A stretch of 64,000 bases of DNA. Origin: Chaenocephalus aceratus (Eukaryota > Chordata > Actinopteri > Perciformes > Channichthyidae). The notes under the pieces were generated by a model that was not told where the DNA came from, made no database searches, and saw nothing but the letters and a program-made list of their open reading frames with translations. The stretch covers positions 124,001 to 188,000 of the forward strand of contig JAMFTG010000111.1 in assembly GCA_023974075.1 (NCBI GenBank), read 5' to 3'. This document shows positions 24,661 to 36,599 of the stretch, piece after piece (within the stretch, counting starts at the first letter, position 1; every line of letters starts with the position of its first letter). The position numbers were made by a program, and so were the translations under genes.

Positions 24661-24788
24661 TAACTCAGAAAAGACCTGTCTATGCTGCCCCAGAACGCCT
24701 CGTTGGAGATTTCTCTTTTTCCATTGTTTGCTTCCCGGGTTCTGTGACGTGTGAACACCCAGATCAACAACAAATGACCTCACCAGGA

Positions 24789-24869
24789 TTCATGTGATTG
24801 GTTGTTGGTCGAGTTTCAGACACGCCCGCCGGCAAGCTTCAACGCACGCCGCTGTGTGTGGACGGGCCG
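24789..24869. mobile_element. Right end of a second copy of the same Harbinger-like MITE
   Basis: Matches 24580-24660 with few differences and is again followed by TAA. Only the right 80 bp is present. Confidence 0.8.
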
Positions 24870-26009
24870 TAATAGACGAGTTGGGATGGCGGAGAAATGC
24901 TCTCCGCAGACCCATTGACTCACAGCGTCAATATGAAGCCACACTTATTGTTTTTACTTCGGCTGTGAGTGTGTGTGTGCTCAGGATGAGTTTAGCTTGT
25001 TCTCGCTGTATCGCCGACCCGAAAACCTGTCCGCTCCACTCAGCAACGAGCCTTGCAACGTCCCGACCAATCAGAGCACAGTGGGCTCACAGGGAGGGGG
25101 GGAGGAGCTCCAACAGCCGTGTAGGACAGAGAGTGAACACACAGACTACACAGAGATGCTGAGAAACCAATGTGAGGAAAACTGCACAATGTAAATCTAT
25201 TCTAGTCGACCTCAACAATGGAATTATGAGCAGTAGAAATGGCCATGACACGGGAACTTAAATTATCCACTGCATTACAAAAAAGTAAAAAAAATAAAGC
25301 CGTAAACATGAAGGATTTGTGTGTCAGAATAAAATACTACTTGAAGTAAGAAAATTAACAATCTAATAATGTCATATATTCTAATCCAGAACGTGAGGAG
25401 GAAGTCTTCGATGCTTGAGGTACATTTAGCTGATAATACTTCTTGACTTTTACATACGTGACGTTTTAAATGCATGACTTTGGCTTCTAACAGAGTATTA
25501 TGACACGTAAATAAAACACAATGAAAGTAGTGATTGTTTTTGTGAGACGAACGTCGTATGAAACCATCCTTGTCATGTCTGGCAACGTCACGAAATACGC
25601 TCTTATCCTGATTTAAAAACACGTAGGAAGAGGTGGAATTTGAAGGTTGACGGTTAGTTGCAGAAAAAAACAAGCGTCACTATTTCTTCTCTATTCCAAA
25701 AACCCATTATATCAGTGTGAAGCATCGGCCGGATTCTCGACAATTTTCAGTCTCATCCGCCGACGTACTTTTTAAAAAATGAGACGGAGGCCAAGGAGAA
25801 TTGCATTCTCATGCCCTTGAGGAGAGAGGAGAGAAGAAAGTGAGCTATTTACCAGGGACACTTTCTATCTATACCTCTCCTTCTTGTCTCCCCAAGCAGC
25901 AATATGAAACACCGTTTATTGGATGTACCTCAAATCCATTTAATACATTCTGTGAAGATGTTTCGAGGCTGGACTCACTCAGATCTGTTTTTATTAAAGA
26001 GGCTCTGTT
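24870..26009. other. No gene; possible MITE at 24875-25262
   Basis: 24875-25262 resembles fish MITE sequence (cgaccaatcagagcacagtg) and ends gggaacttaa. The rest is AT-rich with no exon. Confidence 0.4.
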
Positions 26010-26581
26010 ATAGATGTTGGGGCTTTCTCTAGTCGTGTGTTATATAGGTTTTGGTGCATGTAAATGGTCTTTCTCGAGTTGGCCTCCTTTGTTTACTTTC
26101 CGATCATAGTGACATCACTACGTAACACTCACGCTTCATTTGGCTAGCGCTCCAATGCATTGTACGTGTACTCTTTAAAGTAGAGACACCACATACTGAT
26201 ATACACCTGAACATCAGCAGGAGAGGACTCTTTAAAGTAGAGACACTACATACTGATATACACCTGAACATCAGCAGGAGAGGACTCTTTAAAGTAGAGA
26301 CACTACATACTGATATACACCTGAAACATCAGCAGGAGAGGACTCTTTAAAGTAGAGACACTAAATACTGATATGCACCTGAACATCAGCAGGAGAGGAC
26401 TCTTTAAAGTAGAGACACTACATACTGATATACACCTGAACATCAGCAGGAGAGGACTCTTTAAAGTAGAGACACTACATACTGATATACACCTGAACAT
26501 CAGCAGGAGAGGACTCTTTAAAGTAGAGACACTACATACTGATATGCACCTGAACATCAGCAGGAGAGGACTCTTTAAAGT
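26010..26581 (+). mobile_element. TTAA MITE (family 1) whose right end is a 57-bp array
   Basis: 26030-26165 is the MITE body (gttatataggttttggtgca, ggctagcgctcca). It runs directly into about 7 inverse-oriented 57-bp units (26168-26581) and ends ggactctttaaa. Confidence 0.75.
26168..26581 (-). repeat. 57-bp minisatellite array 3, about 7 units
   Basis: Same unit as arrays 1 and 2, opposite strand. Confidence 0.95.
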
Positions 26582-27072
26582 CATTGAGAATGCTTTGTAA
26601 TATGAATTATACAGACACTCAATTTACTGGAACACTAATTAGTTGAATCTTACACAGAAGCAAACCAAACTTATCACAGGACATGAAGGGATACTTGTTG
26701 TGTTGGAATCTAATTTTTCCCAATGATCTAAAAGCAGCTCTTCTGCTTTGTGTTTAACACCACGCAGCGGACATTTCACGCTCTTAATTAAAACAACACT
26801 AGTTACCCAAGTTTATGCAATTACACTGACAGCAGCGATAATATAAAAGGTCCATTATCTTTTCTAAAGCCTTCGAACAATCCGGTTGCTTATTGGATGC
26901 TGTAGTATGCTAATGAGTACTCTTTAAAGCATCCTCTGCACACAAATAAAATCAGATGTTTTTAATAATGATGTCTGTAGCCGCGGACATCCACTACTTT
27001 GTATACTTAATCTGAACTCCTGTAGTTACAGATCAGGTTATATTTGATTAGGGGAACATATGTATTATTATG
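26582..27072. other. No gene seen
   Basis: Intron-like sequence. Confidence 0.5.
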
Positions 27073-27080
27073 GTTGTGTC

Positions 27081-28172
27081 CAGAGGTGGGAAGTAGTGGA
27101 GTACAAATAATTCGTTACTGTACTTAAGTACATTTTTCTGGTATTAGTACTTTACTCCACTACTTATTTTTCTGACGACTTTTTACTTTTTACTTCTTAC
27201 AGTACATGTTGAACACAATACCTGTACTTTCTACTTCTTACATGTTGAACACAAATACCTGTACTTTCTACTTCTTACATGTTGAACTCAAATACCTGTA
27301 CTTTCTACTTCTTACATGTTGAACTCAAATACCTGTACTTTCTACTTCTCACATGTTGAACTCAAATACCTGTACTTTCTACTTCTCTCATGTTGAACAC
27401 AAATACCTGTACTTTCTACTTCTCACATGTTGAACTCAAATACCTGTACTTTCTACTTCTTACGTGTTGAACTCAAATACCTGTACTTTCTACTTCTCAC
27501 ATGTTGAACTCAAATACCTGTACTTTCTACTTCTCACATGTTGAACACAAATACCTGTACTTTCTACTTCTTACATGTTGAACTCAAATACCTGTACTTT
27601 CTACTTCTCACATGTTGAACTCAAATACCTGTACTTTCTACTTCTTACATGTTGAACTCAAATACCTGTACTTTCTACTTCTCACATGTTGAACTCAAAT
27701 ACCTGTACTTTCTACTTCTCTCATGTTGAACTCAAATACCTGTACTTCCTACTTCTCCTCATTTCCCAAACAGCTGGTTCCTTTAGTCTGAATGTGTGTT
27801 GGTGCGTGGTCATTATTCTGTAGAGTCACTGCGTGCCTATTGGTTGGAACACGATCCGTGTATCCATCACTTCCTGGTCTTCTCTAAAGAAGAGGGACCA
27901 ATGGAAACGTTGTCATGTTGCCGTTGGTCACCATGGAAACATTCATTAGCTAACAATGACATTATTGTTCTATTGATATAAAGGGAGGTCAGGTACTCTT
28001 TAAAACAGCTGCTAGCTATGGGTACTTTTTACTGAAGTACACTTCAAAGCCTCTTTACTTTTACTTGAGTAAAGAAGTTTAGTCAGTACTTCTACTTTCA
28101 CCAGAGTATTTTTAAACACGAGTATCTGTACTTCTACTTGAGTAAAGGATGTGTGTACTTTGGCCCTCTCTG
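27081..28172 (+). mobile_element. hAT element with internal 37-bp array
   Basis: Starts cagaggtgggaagtagtgg and ends ggccctctctg. gttgtgtc and agtgtgtc (27073-27080, 28173-28180) are a target duplication with two mismatches. Array of about 15 units at 27190-27758. The right third (27770-28172) is shared with the copy at 50221-53663. Confidence 0.85.
27190..27758 (+). repeat. 37-bp minisatellite, about 15 units
   Basis: Unit contains acatgttgaactcaaatacc and tgtactttctacttctt. Confidence 0.95.
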
Positions 28173-28180
28173 AGTGTGTC

Positions 28181-29470
28181 AAATCGACATACCAGTTTGT
28201 ATTTGCTTAAATGCTCAATCCCTCACATTCTGTGGTCGGATCTCATTTGTTATCCCAGTTTTGATTAGAAATTATACTTAACATAATGTTATTATTTTAT
28301 GGTGGGGATTATATGCTTTTAACAGATGCTGCTATTCAAGCCAAGGAAGGAAAGGCGTGAGAGCGATACCACACAGAGAGAAGTTTGAGTTAGCGGCCCT
28401 CTCTTAATTAAAAATAAATTGGGTCTACAACTGACCATTTTGGCATTTCTAATTGGCCGTAGCAGATTCTAAAAGTACAATAGAATATGGCCCACACATG
28501 AAACCTGTGCTTTTCTTATATTGTACTTCTTAAATATATCAAAATAGGTTACATGTGTTAATAAGCCCCCTTTTCAAATACATTCAGTCAATTAAAGTTG
28601 AAAACATTTCAGTTGATTATAAAAATAACTTACTTCCATAACAAGCTTGAAATAATATACCCTTCATATTTCCCCTTATTATATAACACTCTGATGCTTC
28701 TGCTTTAAGGATTGAGCTGCAAACTAAATAAATGAGCTTAACTTATGAGGCAACATACCTCGCCTTGTTTTCCTGCATGTGGCCCTCAGTGAGCTAACTT
28801 CCAATTTGTATAGAGCCAACTTTATTGCAGCAGACTGGAGGTCACCTCATGTTTCATAATGCTGAAGGTTTTGTGTTACCTCTGCCAAGGATATCATGTC
28901 TTTCTGCTCGGTTTGCTTGTCTCTGTCTGACAGCAAGATTACATTAAGAAAATACTGATCCCATTAACATGAAACTTGGAAAAAAGGTCAAGGAAGAACC
29001 CGTTACATTGTCGATCCGCTTTACAATGCGGATTTAACATTGAGAAGAACATCCATAAACATTCATCCGTTTGCATTTTTGCTAATTATTTATCTGTATA
29101 TCACATTCCATTAACTCAAGCAATAGCTCACGGCAGGCTGTGGTAGGCCATATATGGTATTCATTTATATCACAGCTAAGGGGCGTAGTTTGGCCCGACA
29201 CGAAGCTATTGCTTTTATAAAACGGTTATCAAGTGTGGCAATATGAAAGAAAATACACACTCTAATTTAAATAGTTTTTATTAGTAAATAATGTATAAAA
29301 AAAACAACAACATCTAGCGAACATATTAGACAGAGAGCGTTGATCGATTATTTGGCTATTTATTTACATTCATGTGTATGTTGTCGTTTATTGTGCAGCC
29401 ACTGAAACCTGTCCAGCATCAGCAGCATGGCTTACGTGGTCACTTGTATAGGGCTGAGGTTGTTCTAGAA
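28181..29470. other. No gene; small palindromic element at 29118-29214
   Basis: Intron-like. The only structure seen is the short inverted-repeat element described separately. Confidence 0.5.
29118..29214. mobile_element. Small inverted-repeat MITE
   Basis: aagcaatagct at 29118-29128 is inverted as agctattgctt at 29204-29214. Total length 97 bp. Family unknown. Confidence 0.45.
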
Positions 29471-29805
29471 CAGTGTTTCTCAAACTTTTTCATACCAAGG
29501 ACCACTTAACCAATAAAATAACACTCGCGGACCCACCAAACTCAACAAATATAAAAAACACATCGTTTTTCTAGAACAGATTACAAATCGCCTGAAAATG
29601 GTACAAACAAGCGGCAACATGTGTGATGAAGGTGTTGCTCTGGGCTATATCATGCAATTGAAAGTGAAACTTAACCTCGCTCCATTGCGGAAATATTCAC
29701 GCGAGAGTGCGGAAAACTGAAATGTATTTATTTCAAATGTGAAATGTTACCAATATACTCACGGACAACTAGGGGCGCTCACGGACCACACTTTGAGAAG
29801 CACTG
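29471..29805. mobile_element. hAT MITE (CAGTGTTTCTCAAAC type)
   Basis: Ends cagtgtttctcaaactttt and ctttgagaagcactg are inverted repeats. ttctagaa and gtctggaa are an imperfect target duplication. Confidence 0.85.
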
Positions 29806-29970
29806 TCTGGAATCTAGACTGTTGCTTGGCGTGGCGAGAATATTGCTCCACTTTCTCCGGTCCCTGAGATCGGGCTTCCAGTATCTCTGGAGAGAGCTTT
29901 TGCACCAGTGGCCACTAACGGTCATCATTTCTCTGCTTTGTTTCAAGACCCGCATCAGAAAGCTTTTGAA

Positions 29971-31348
29971 CAGTGGCGGCTGGCCCATAGGGGCGCTAGG
30001 GGGCGCCGCCCCACCTCTTGCCAGATACAAAATAAAAAAAATATATAAAATAAAAAAATATATATTTAAAAAAAATATATTTAAAAACAATATATATTTT
30101 ATATTTAAATTTTTAATGAACAAGGTAAATATCATACAATTATTATCACAAAAATGTATAATCTACAATACAATCTCGTTTAAAATTGTGTTACGATGTC
30201 TAAAGTTACTGATAAGTCACCTGTTTCCTGCCTGGCCTTGCCCATGGCATTAGTTTATCATTACGGGAAGAGCCCCCGAGCGAAACAGCAGCAACCAGCA
30301 CGTTGCAAAAGTCTCAATAGTAAACTGTGCCGCCGAAACATAATTTCAGCCAATCAGCCCCGTCAAATATTTTGGTCACGTGGGCGCTCACGTTGGCGCC
30401 CATGTTGCTTACGTGCGTTGACGTGATTTGTTTTTTAGACTCGTGAGTAACCAAGGTGACGCAGTATTTGGATGAGAATGGTGTGCAGGTGGAGTCGCCG
30501 GAGCCTCGGTCCGCCCAAGAGCCACTCTCCAATCCTTTTGAAAGGAGAAGTTTGGGAGATAAATTGATACTAAAGACCTTGGACCGGACCAACCGATTTG
30601 TATATCACAGCAAGCTCGTGAAAAAGACAAAACGTATCAACAAGGCTTCTCACATGGCTAGCTGGATGCAAACAGGTAAATGCTATCTTTTGTTTCACAT
30701 GCTTGCTCTTCAGACAGCCGGGGACAGATACGATCTGTTCAGAAACTAGACAGAAGTTAAACAAGTACAAACCACAGACTGCCTGTGTCATGGAGAATAC
30801 AGTCGCTGGTTTATTTATGTCTGTAGGCCGTTGTTGTGAGTGTGGACGGTCGGAGCATATATAGCGTTAGTTTAGCCAAGCTCCATTCAGGGAACAAGCA
30901 TTCTAAAGGTTTTTCGCCCTGCCGTCTGTCTGCAGACTCGTCAAAGCATTAATTCATGGTTTTTACTAACCGGTATCAGTATGTTGTTACGTCGGCATCA
31001 TTTAGAAACCTGTATTACAATTTAATCACGGTAAAATATGTTCATGTTGTTGTAGCTGTAGCTCCCGAGCCAGCGCGTCTTGTTTGAATGATGCGAGTAA
31101 ACACAGCTGACAGCTGCGGTGAAACTCAAGCGACTAGAACGATGTGATAGGAGCGTTTAGAGCGAATTGAATATTCGCATCGCGTCCGGTCTGAACGCTG
31201 CAATTAAAGCGAGCTCCACGCTGCACTGGAAACGCGCCATTACATCACCAGAAGTCCTAATTTAAGGGGTCATTTGTCCCAAAAAAAATTTTGTTTACTC
31301 ACATCTATCAATAGCCCACCAAAAATATTTTCCACCAGCCGCCACTTG
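29971..31348 (+). mobile_element. hAT transposon remnant (CAGTGGCGGCTGG ends)
   Basis: Left end cagtggcggctgg and right end ccagccgccacttg are inverted repeats. cttttgaa and ctttgaa flank it (one base lost). It contains one transposase-like exon (30456-30677) and no catalytic region. Confidence 0.85.
30456..30749 (+). pseudogene. ZMYM1-like hAT transposase, N-terminal exon
   Basis: The frame contains NPFERRSLGDKLILKTLDR and later KASHMASWMQTGKCYLLFH. In TTF-type zinc-finger/hAT proteins of the ZMYM1 group, a motif of the NPFERRSxxDK(L/V)xxK type is followed by a W...G.xKxxLFCF segment, and the same order is seen here. A splice donor (caggtaaatg) may end the exon near 30677. The codons after that belong to the intron reading. 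No catalytic core or dimerisation domain follows before the right end at 31348, so the copy is internally deleted. Assignment is by motif memory and needs a search. Confidence 0.5.
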
Positions 31349-32398
31349 CTTTGAATGGTACTTTTCCAGTTGGTCTAGCTGCTCTTCACGTACTGTAGCT
31401 CTGCATGTCGTCGTTTAGGGGCTTTCTGGAGATAGGCACTGCTCAATCCACTCCTCCACAGTAAGGCCACCCGGAGGTCGAAGTTAACCTTACATGTTTC
31501 CATCTTAAGCTTTGTTAGTTAGTTTCGTAACGGACGTAATGTAACAACTGTAACGGTTGTAGCTTTTTCTCAGACGCGGAGGGATACTGACTTGTGAAAA
31601 GTAACTACAATTCTACCCGTGATATACGTTCATTATATTGCGGCTAAGAACCAATCAGATTGCTCGAATTGACTTGTCCGTTTTATAATTGAATATAGAC
31701 TCTTCTTGCACTATTTCTATTTTATTTGTATGTCCTTGCACATCTCAAAACAATCTCTTGCACTATTTTATCTGTTTTATTTGTTTTATGTCCTATATAT
31801 ATTCATGTTGCTCTGTTGGAGGAGCCTGTGACTTCAGTTTTCCATTTCCATATCTACACTGCACAGTAGCCACTTTGCACATGACAATAAAGCCTTGCAT
31901 CTTGACATCTTGAATCAAAATGAATCATTGAGAGACAGGGCATCAATGCAGAGTTGAAATAATCTGATGAAACGTGTCCTGGATTGGAAACATTCTTCAA
32001 GTCTGACATAATTAACAATTTGGCAACCGTGTTTTTTAAATACTCAAAATATAACACAATCTCTTTGTAGCATTGATAAAACGACTCAAGCTCATAAACT
32101 CTTGAAGCTGAAGGAACACATTCCCCAACATCTCCAAGAGCCATTTTTGGGTGATGAATTGTTTCCATGATGGTCCCTTAACCTTTACCAAGGGTTGTTA
32201 ATGTCTTCCTCTCATGATCTCTTATCCATAAATCACCAAACCAAACTCTAATTAACACATGCAACCACTGCGGGAGCTAGAATTACAAACACCGTTGGCA
32301 TTTGGCACAATTTTAACTGTTGCTAAATTCTTAAATATTAACGTTTCTAGTGGTGTGAAGTGACAGCCATGGACTTCCAAACACATTTCTCTCGATAG
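31349..32398. other. No gene; LINE 3' tail at 31689-31920
   Basis: 31689-31920 has ctcttgcactattttatctg and ends acaataaagccttgcatctt with repeated cttgaatc-like units, typical of a fish non-LTR 3' end. The rest is unremarkable. Confidence 0.55.
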
Positions 32399-32690
32399 AT
32401 AGATAGATAGAACTTTATTTGTCATTGTACAAGTACAACGAAATTATAACAGACTCAAGGTGCCAACACGCAACAACAAGACAATATAAAAACAACAAGA
32501 AAATATAAAAACAACAAGACAATATAAAACAACAACAAACACTATAAAAATAATAAATGAGACTTAAAAAAAAGGAACATGTACATAAATAAATAATAGA
32601 TAAATTAAAATTGCACGATTCCCCTCGTATTACACGGAAGGTTTATATAATTTAAATATTAGCAGCGTTTAGTGCACATATGGCCCTGGG
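32399..32690 (-). mobile_element. LINE 3' end, minus strand, with (GATA)n tail
   Basis: On the minus strand the sequence ends tacaatgacaaataaagttc followed by (TATC)n (32394-32410), the usual tail of Rex1/CR1-like fish LINEs. Upstream it holds acaacaagaca-type tandem motifs. Confidence 0.6.
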
Positions 32691-32797
32691 AATGCCCTAT
32701 AACCCTTTGTATGCCTCGTCCACATGGTGTTCTTTAAGCAGGGGACTATGTAAGTTTAGAGACACAAACAAGAGTCTCTAAACATGTTTGTGAACAC

Positions 32798-33467
32798 CCT
32801 AGAACCGCCAGAGGGCGCTGTGTACCTAAAACCGGGTCAAATGTACCCGCTATTGATTTTCAAGGTACAATGTTCTTTTCTTTATCACACAGAACAGTGA
32901 GTTTTGATCGCACAGGGATGAAATTTATACCAATATAATCTGTGGACTCTCAGCTTTTCATGTGATATAGTTTGTGCAGATAATATGAAGTATAACATAT
33001 CGCTACCAGTGCTGATTTAAACGCTTGGTGTTAGACTTAGTGTTTTGTTTAAGTACAAATCTCTCTCTCTCTCTATCCATCTATAACTATCTATCGATCT
33101 ATCTGTAATGTTCTGTTCTATGGACATATCATTGTCTACATAAACAGACGACGCGGACTACTTCTCTCATTCCGAGTGTCCATCTTTATTCAACTGGCAC
33201 GTAACCTGCATGCATTACGTCCTCAACGTGAGCTCAGTCATCCAAGATCTTGAATTCTCCAAGATGTTACACTATCTATAACTATCTAATAATAATTAAG
33301 AATTACTTACATTTATTATAGCGCTTTTTCAATGACTCAAAGCGCTTTACATATACACACATTACACATATATCATACATGCAATGGTCAGATACTGTGG
33401 ACAATACCCACAGGAGCAAGTTCAGGTGAAGTGTCTTGCACAAGGACACTCTCTTCACTCTCACTCT

Positions 33468-33566
<99 letters not shown>

Positions 33567-33887
33567 TTCTATCTCTCTCTCAATCTATCTCTCTCTCTAT
33601 AAGGAACCGCAGTAGACAAAAGGCGTTGCTATAGCAACATGTCATGTTTACGCTGCATTTTCTATGAGGTAAATATTACCCGCTGGCGGATATGGGTATA
33701 AATGGCATTTTTTTGGGCAACTTTTTTCAATCTGACTTCATATTGACCATTTTTAATAACAGAGGGTGCTACATAACACACTTTCAGGAAAAGTCACGGA
33801 CTGGGAGACTTTAATATTTAATTGAAAAAAGTTACATACAATCAAAAAACAGCTGCGGGTAAAATGTACCCGTTGGCGGTTCTAGTA
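32798..33887. mobile_element. piggyBac-like element (CTAGAACCGCC ends)
   Basis: Left end ctagaaccgccagaggg and right end cccgttggcggttctag are inverted. The right end is followed by TTAA (33888-33891), the left flank no longer has it. gtcaaatgtacccgc and gtaaaatgtacccg are subterminal. The interior holds LINE-like tails and a (CT)n run. Confidence 0.55.
33449..33600. repeat. (CT)n microsatellite
   Basis: CT repeat with a few TTCT and ATCT interruptions. It directly follows a dispersed fish repeat (tagcgctttttcaatgactc, 33296-33450). Confidence 0.95.
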
Positions 33888-33891
33888 TTAA

Positions 33892-34331
33892 ACTCACATT
33901 TAGAGCTCAAACCAGCACTTTAACATCTAGCAAATATATTTAAGAAGAGATCAACAGGAGACAATGAGTCTGAATGCTTTAACTCCCACTGCATGTTTCC
34001 CTTTGAGCAGTGACGATATTTCACTGGCACTTTCTTTCACAGTGTGAGATAGGAAACAAAAAACCATGACTATCTTTTCAGTCGTCGCTCCGATTTGCAT
34101 CAACACTTCCTCTCGATCTGTATTCATCTTCGTTTCTCAACAAGCTAGTTTTCCTGACTCAATTACAGATTCATTGAGAGTGCCTGTCCATCATGCCTTT
34201 ATCCGATTATCTTGTTGTCAGCTGCTCACTCACTCACATCATTATATCACACAGGGAAGCCTATGGAATTACACTGCCATCTATCACAGGCTGTTGCACG
34301 CTCCACACACTCTGAGTGACAACCCGCCGGT
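33892..34331. other. No gene seen
   Basis: Intron-like sequence. Confidence 0.5.
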
Positions 34332-34360
34332 ACACGCTCATGTTTGACCTGTGCAGACAA

Positions 34361-34892
34361 CCCAGTCTCACGGCATTTTGTGTTATAGTCACGACATGTA
34401 ATCTATTGATTCGTTGTCCACGAACCAACACGATTTTCCAATTTTTCTCGTGTCACAAAGAACGATTTTAAAAGCAATGTAAATAATAAAAAATTAGAAG
34501 GAAAAAATACAGATTTCAGTATTCTGACAGAACGATTTGAGAAGCAATGTATTTCTATTGGTAGTATGTTTCGTGCCTGCACCAAATAATAACAAATTAG
34601 AAGGAAAATATTTCAGTATTCTGAGGCTCTGAGCCATTTATTTTCCTCGCCGACGGCAAGAAAAGTCCGACATTATACTATTTAAAATAAAATATATATT
34701 GATAAATATTGATATCGAGTAAGAAAATGTTTTTATGAACCCCACAGCTTCCGGTCTTCCACGACCCGACTGGACAAAAAGACGAGGTGCCGGCACGAAA
34801 CATACACATTGCTTTTAAAATCGTTCTGTGTGACACGGAAAAAATGGGGAAATCGTGTTCAATATCAATAGATTAAATGCCGTGAGACTGGG
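34361..34892. mobile_element. Inverted-repeat DNA element (CCAGTCTCACGGCATTT ends)
   Basis: Ends cccagtctcacggcattt and aaatgccgtgagactggg are exact inverted repeats; aacacgattttcc and ggaaatcgtgttc continue the match inside. Within it, gaacgatttt-aaaagcaatgta blocks are present in direct and inverted copies. The element sits between two copies of a 26-bp direct repeat (34332-34357, 34940-34965). Confidence 0.75.
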
Positions 34893-34965
34893 TAGCATCA
34901 CTGCACCACTATTAGCACTAAATGTGATTTAAACATCTCACACACTCATGTTTGACCTGTGCAGA

Positions 34966-35536
34966 ATACAGTATCTCTGCAGGGGATGGATGTGAGACAT
35001 TTATCTGCCAATTAACGTGCACACACAGGGCATGCTCTGCAGAAGTATGCAGAAGGACAGAGAAGGAGAGACAGCAGGAGCTCTGAGCTGACCTTTGGGT
35101 TATAATGGGCTATGAATATGTGTTTGCAAATAATGAGATTTACAAATCGTAGCAAATAGCCAGTCTGGGACTCGGTTCAAGATGTTGCCTCGACATGTTC
35201 CACCGGCCTTCACTTGATTAGCAAAATGTCTCCTTGGGCATTTCGACTGCCTACACACCAACTGGGCTTATTACCAATTACTGTAATATTCTGTTTACTC
35301 CAGGACAGCAGATTGTAATTTAGATAATAATCGTCAAGGTACATTGGAGAAACTTCGGAGCAACTTTTAGTTCAGATGGAAGGTTGGGAAACTTTCCGAT
35401 TTGTGATGAAATTAGATGTCACTGCAGCTAATTCGTCCGCCAACATAGTCATGATACAAAATCCATATGTCACTTTTACGCATGGCTGGAAAATCCATCT
35501 AAGAGTATGGAGAAAACGTCCAATTACTGTCCATGA

Positions 35537-35574
<38 letters not shown>

Positions 35575-35889
35575 ACATCGGCTGTTGTTTAACATTTCAT
35601 TGTGTGCTTCCCCTTTGCATAAATGTCCCATCTCACCTGACCTTGACCATTGATACAACATTTCAAAACTCTTAACATTTGATGCGTTGTTGAAAAGTTA
35701 AATATTGACGTTGCTGTCTGGACAAAGGATTACAGTTAAGCTCGTTAAACAGAAGCACGGACAACATGTAAAACCGTAATCCTTAAATGTGCACGTGAAA
35801 TGTCAGAAGTACTTTCCTACCGCAGACGGTGACATCGGGACCACATGTTGTACGGTGTTAGGTGGTAGTTTGGATTCATGGACGAACAT
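34966..35889. other. No gene; (TG)n at 35541-35571
   Basis: Intron-like sequence with one TG microsatellite. Confidence 0.5.
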
Positions 35890-36310
35890 AATGTTCGAGG
35901 CCCTATTACACTTTTCGGGGTGTTCCCTTTACTTAAGTGTGTTATGTTGTGGATGTCAAGGCTTTCGGCCCTTACATCGATCTGTTGTTTTGTCTGTCTG
36001 ACCTTTGTTTTGTTTTGTTTGTGCTTGCCCTATTCCTGTAAAGCGACCTTGGGAAAGGCGCTATAGAAATATCAGTTATTATTATTATTATTATTTATTA
36101 TGTCAATGGTCTGCAAAGGCTCAAATCCCAAAGTGTGATTTATACGGCTAAGAGGAGGGGCTTCTCTAAGCGGTTGACCAATCACAACAGTGCTGGCCAG
36201 CTAACCAATCAGAGCAGACTGGGCTCTGGTTTCAGACGGAGGGTGAAAAGAGGTGCTGCAGCACAGGCAGTATGAGAAAATAAAGAACCTTTTGAACATT
36301 GAAGCACCTA
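35890..36310 (+). mobile_element. TTAA MITE (family 1) with a LINE tail inserted
   Basis: 35893-35944 (aggccctattacacttttcg) and 36099-36310 (gaccaatcacaac, gcagcacaggcagtatgaga) are parts of one MITE family also seen at 39880-40106 and, inverted, at 45657-45992. Between them, 35945-36098 is an L2-like 3' tail ending ggcgctatagaaatatcag and (TTA)n. ttatgt flanks the tail and may be its target duplication. Confidence 0.7.
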
Positions 36311-36496
36311 AAACCTGCATTCGATCATAGTATGTCCTCTGAAATAGAGTTCTTGAGTGATTCAACTGCTGCTCGCCGGCGATGGTCATTGACCCAGAAA
36401 GGAGACGCCAACATTGAACGTACCGAGAGAAGTCCTACCCATTATGCTTCAAAAATCCTCTATTTATAAGTATGTGTGTGTGTGTTTTGCTCTCAC

Positions 36497-36599
36497 TTGT
36501 TGCGGCAGTACAGCGCCATGCACAGCGCTCCAAGCAGGCTGATTGCCATGGCGATGGATGTGATCGACAGCACCTGTCTCTTGTACACCTCTTTGCTCT
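36497..36599 (-). CDS. nrg3: Neuregulin (NRG3-like) exon: juxtamembrane stalk and transmembrane helix
   Basis: This 103-nt minus-strand exon has acceptor ccccgcag and donor gtgag. Read with the split GAG codon from the 24-nt exon upstream it gives E-SKEVYKRQVLSI, then a hydrophobic helix (TSIAMAISLLGALCMALY), then CRNK. In the neuregulin family this exon carries the end of the protease-sensitive stalk and the single membrane-spanning segment that anchors the EGF-type ErbB ligand. The EVYxRQVLSI stretch is closest to NRG3 as I remember it (NRG1 and NRG2 have ELYQKRVLTIT there), while the YC and the basic residues after the helix look more like NRG1 or NRG2. A divergent nrg3 paralogue is the best reading. 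It is preceded by an intron of about 17.6 kb and followed by one of about 12.4 kb, both full of transposons. Phases at both ends match the flanking exons exactly. Confidence 0.9.
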
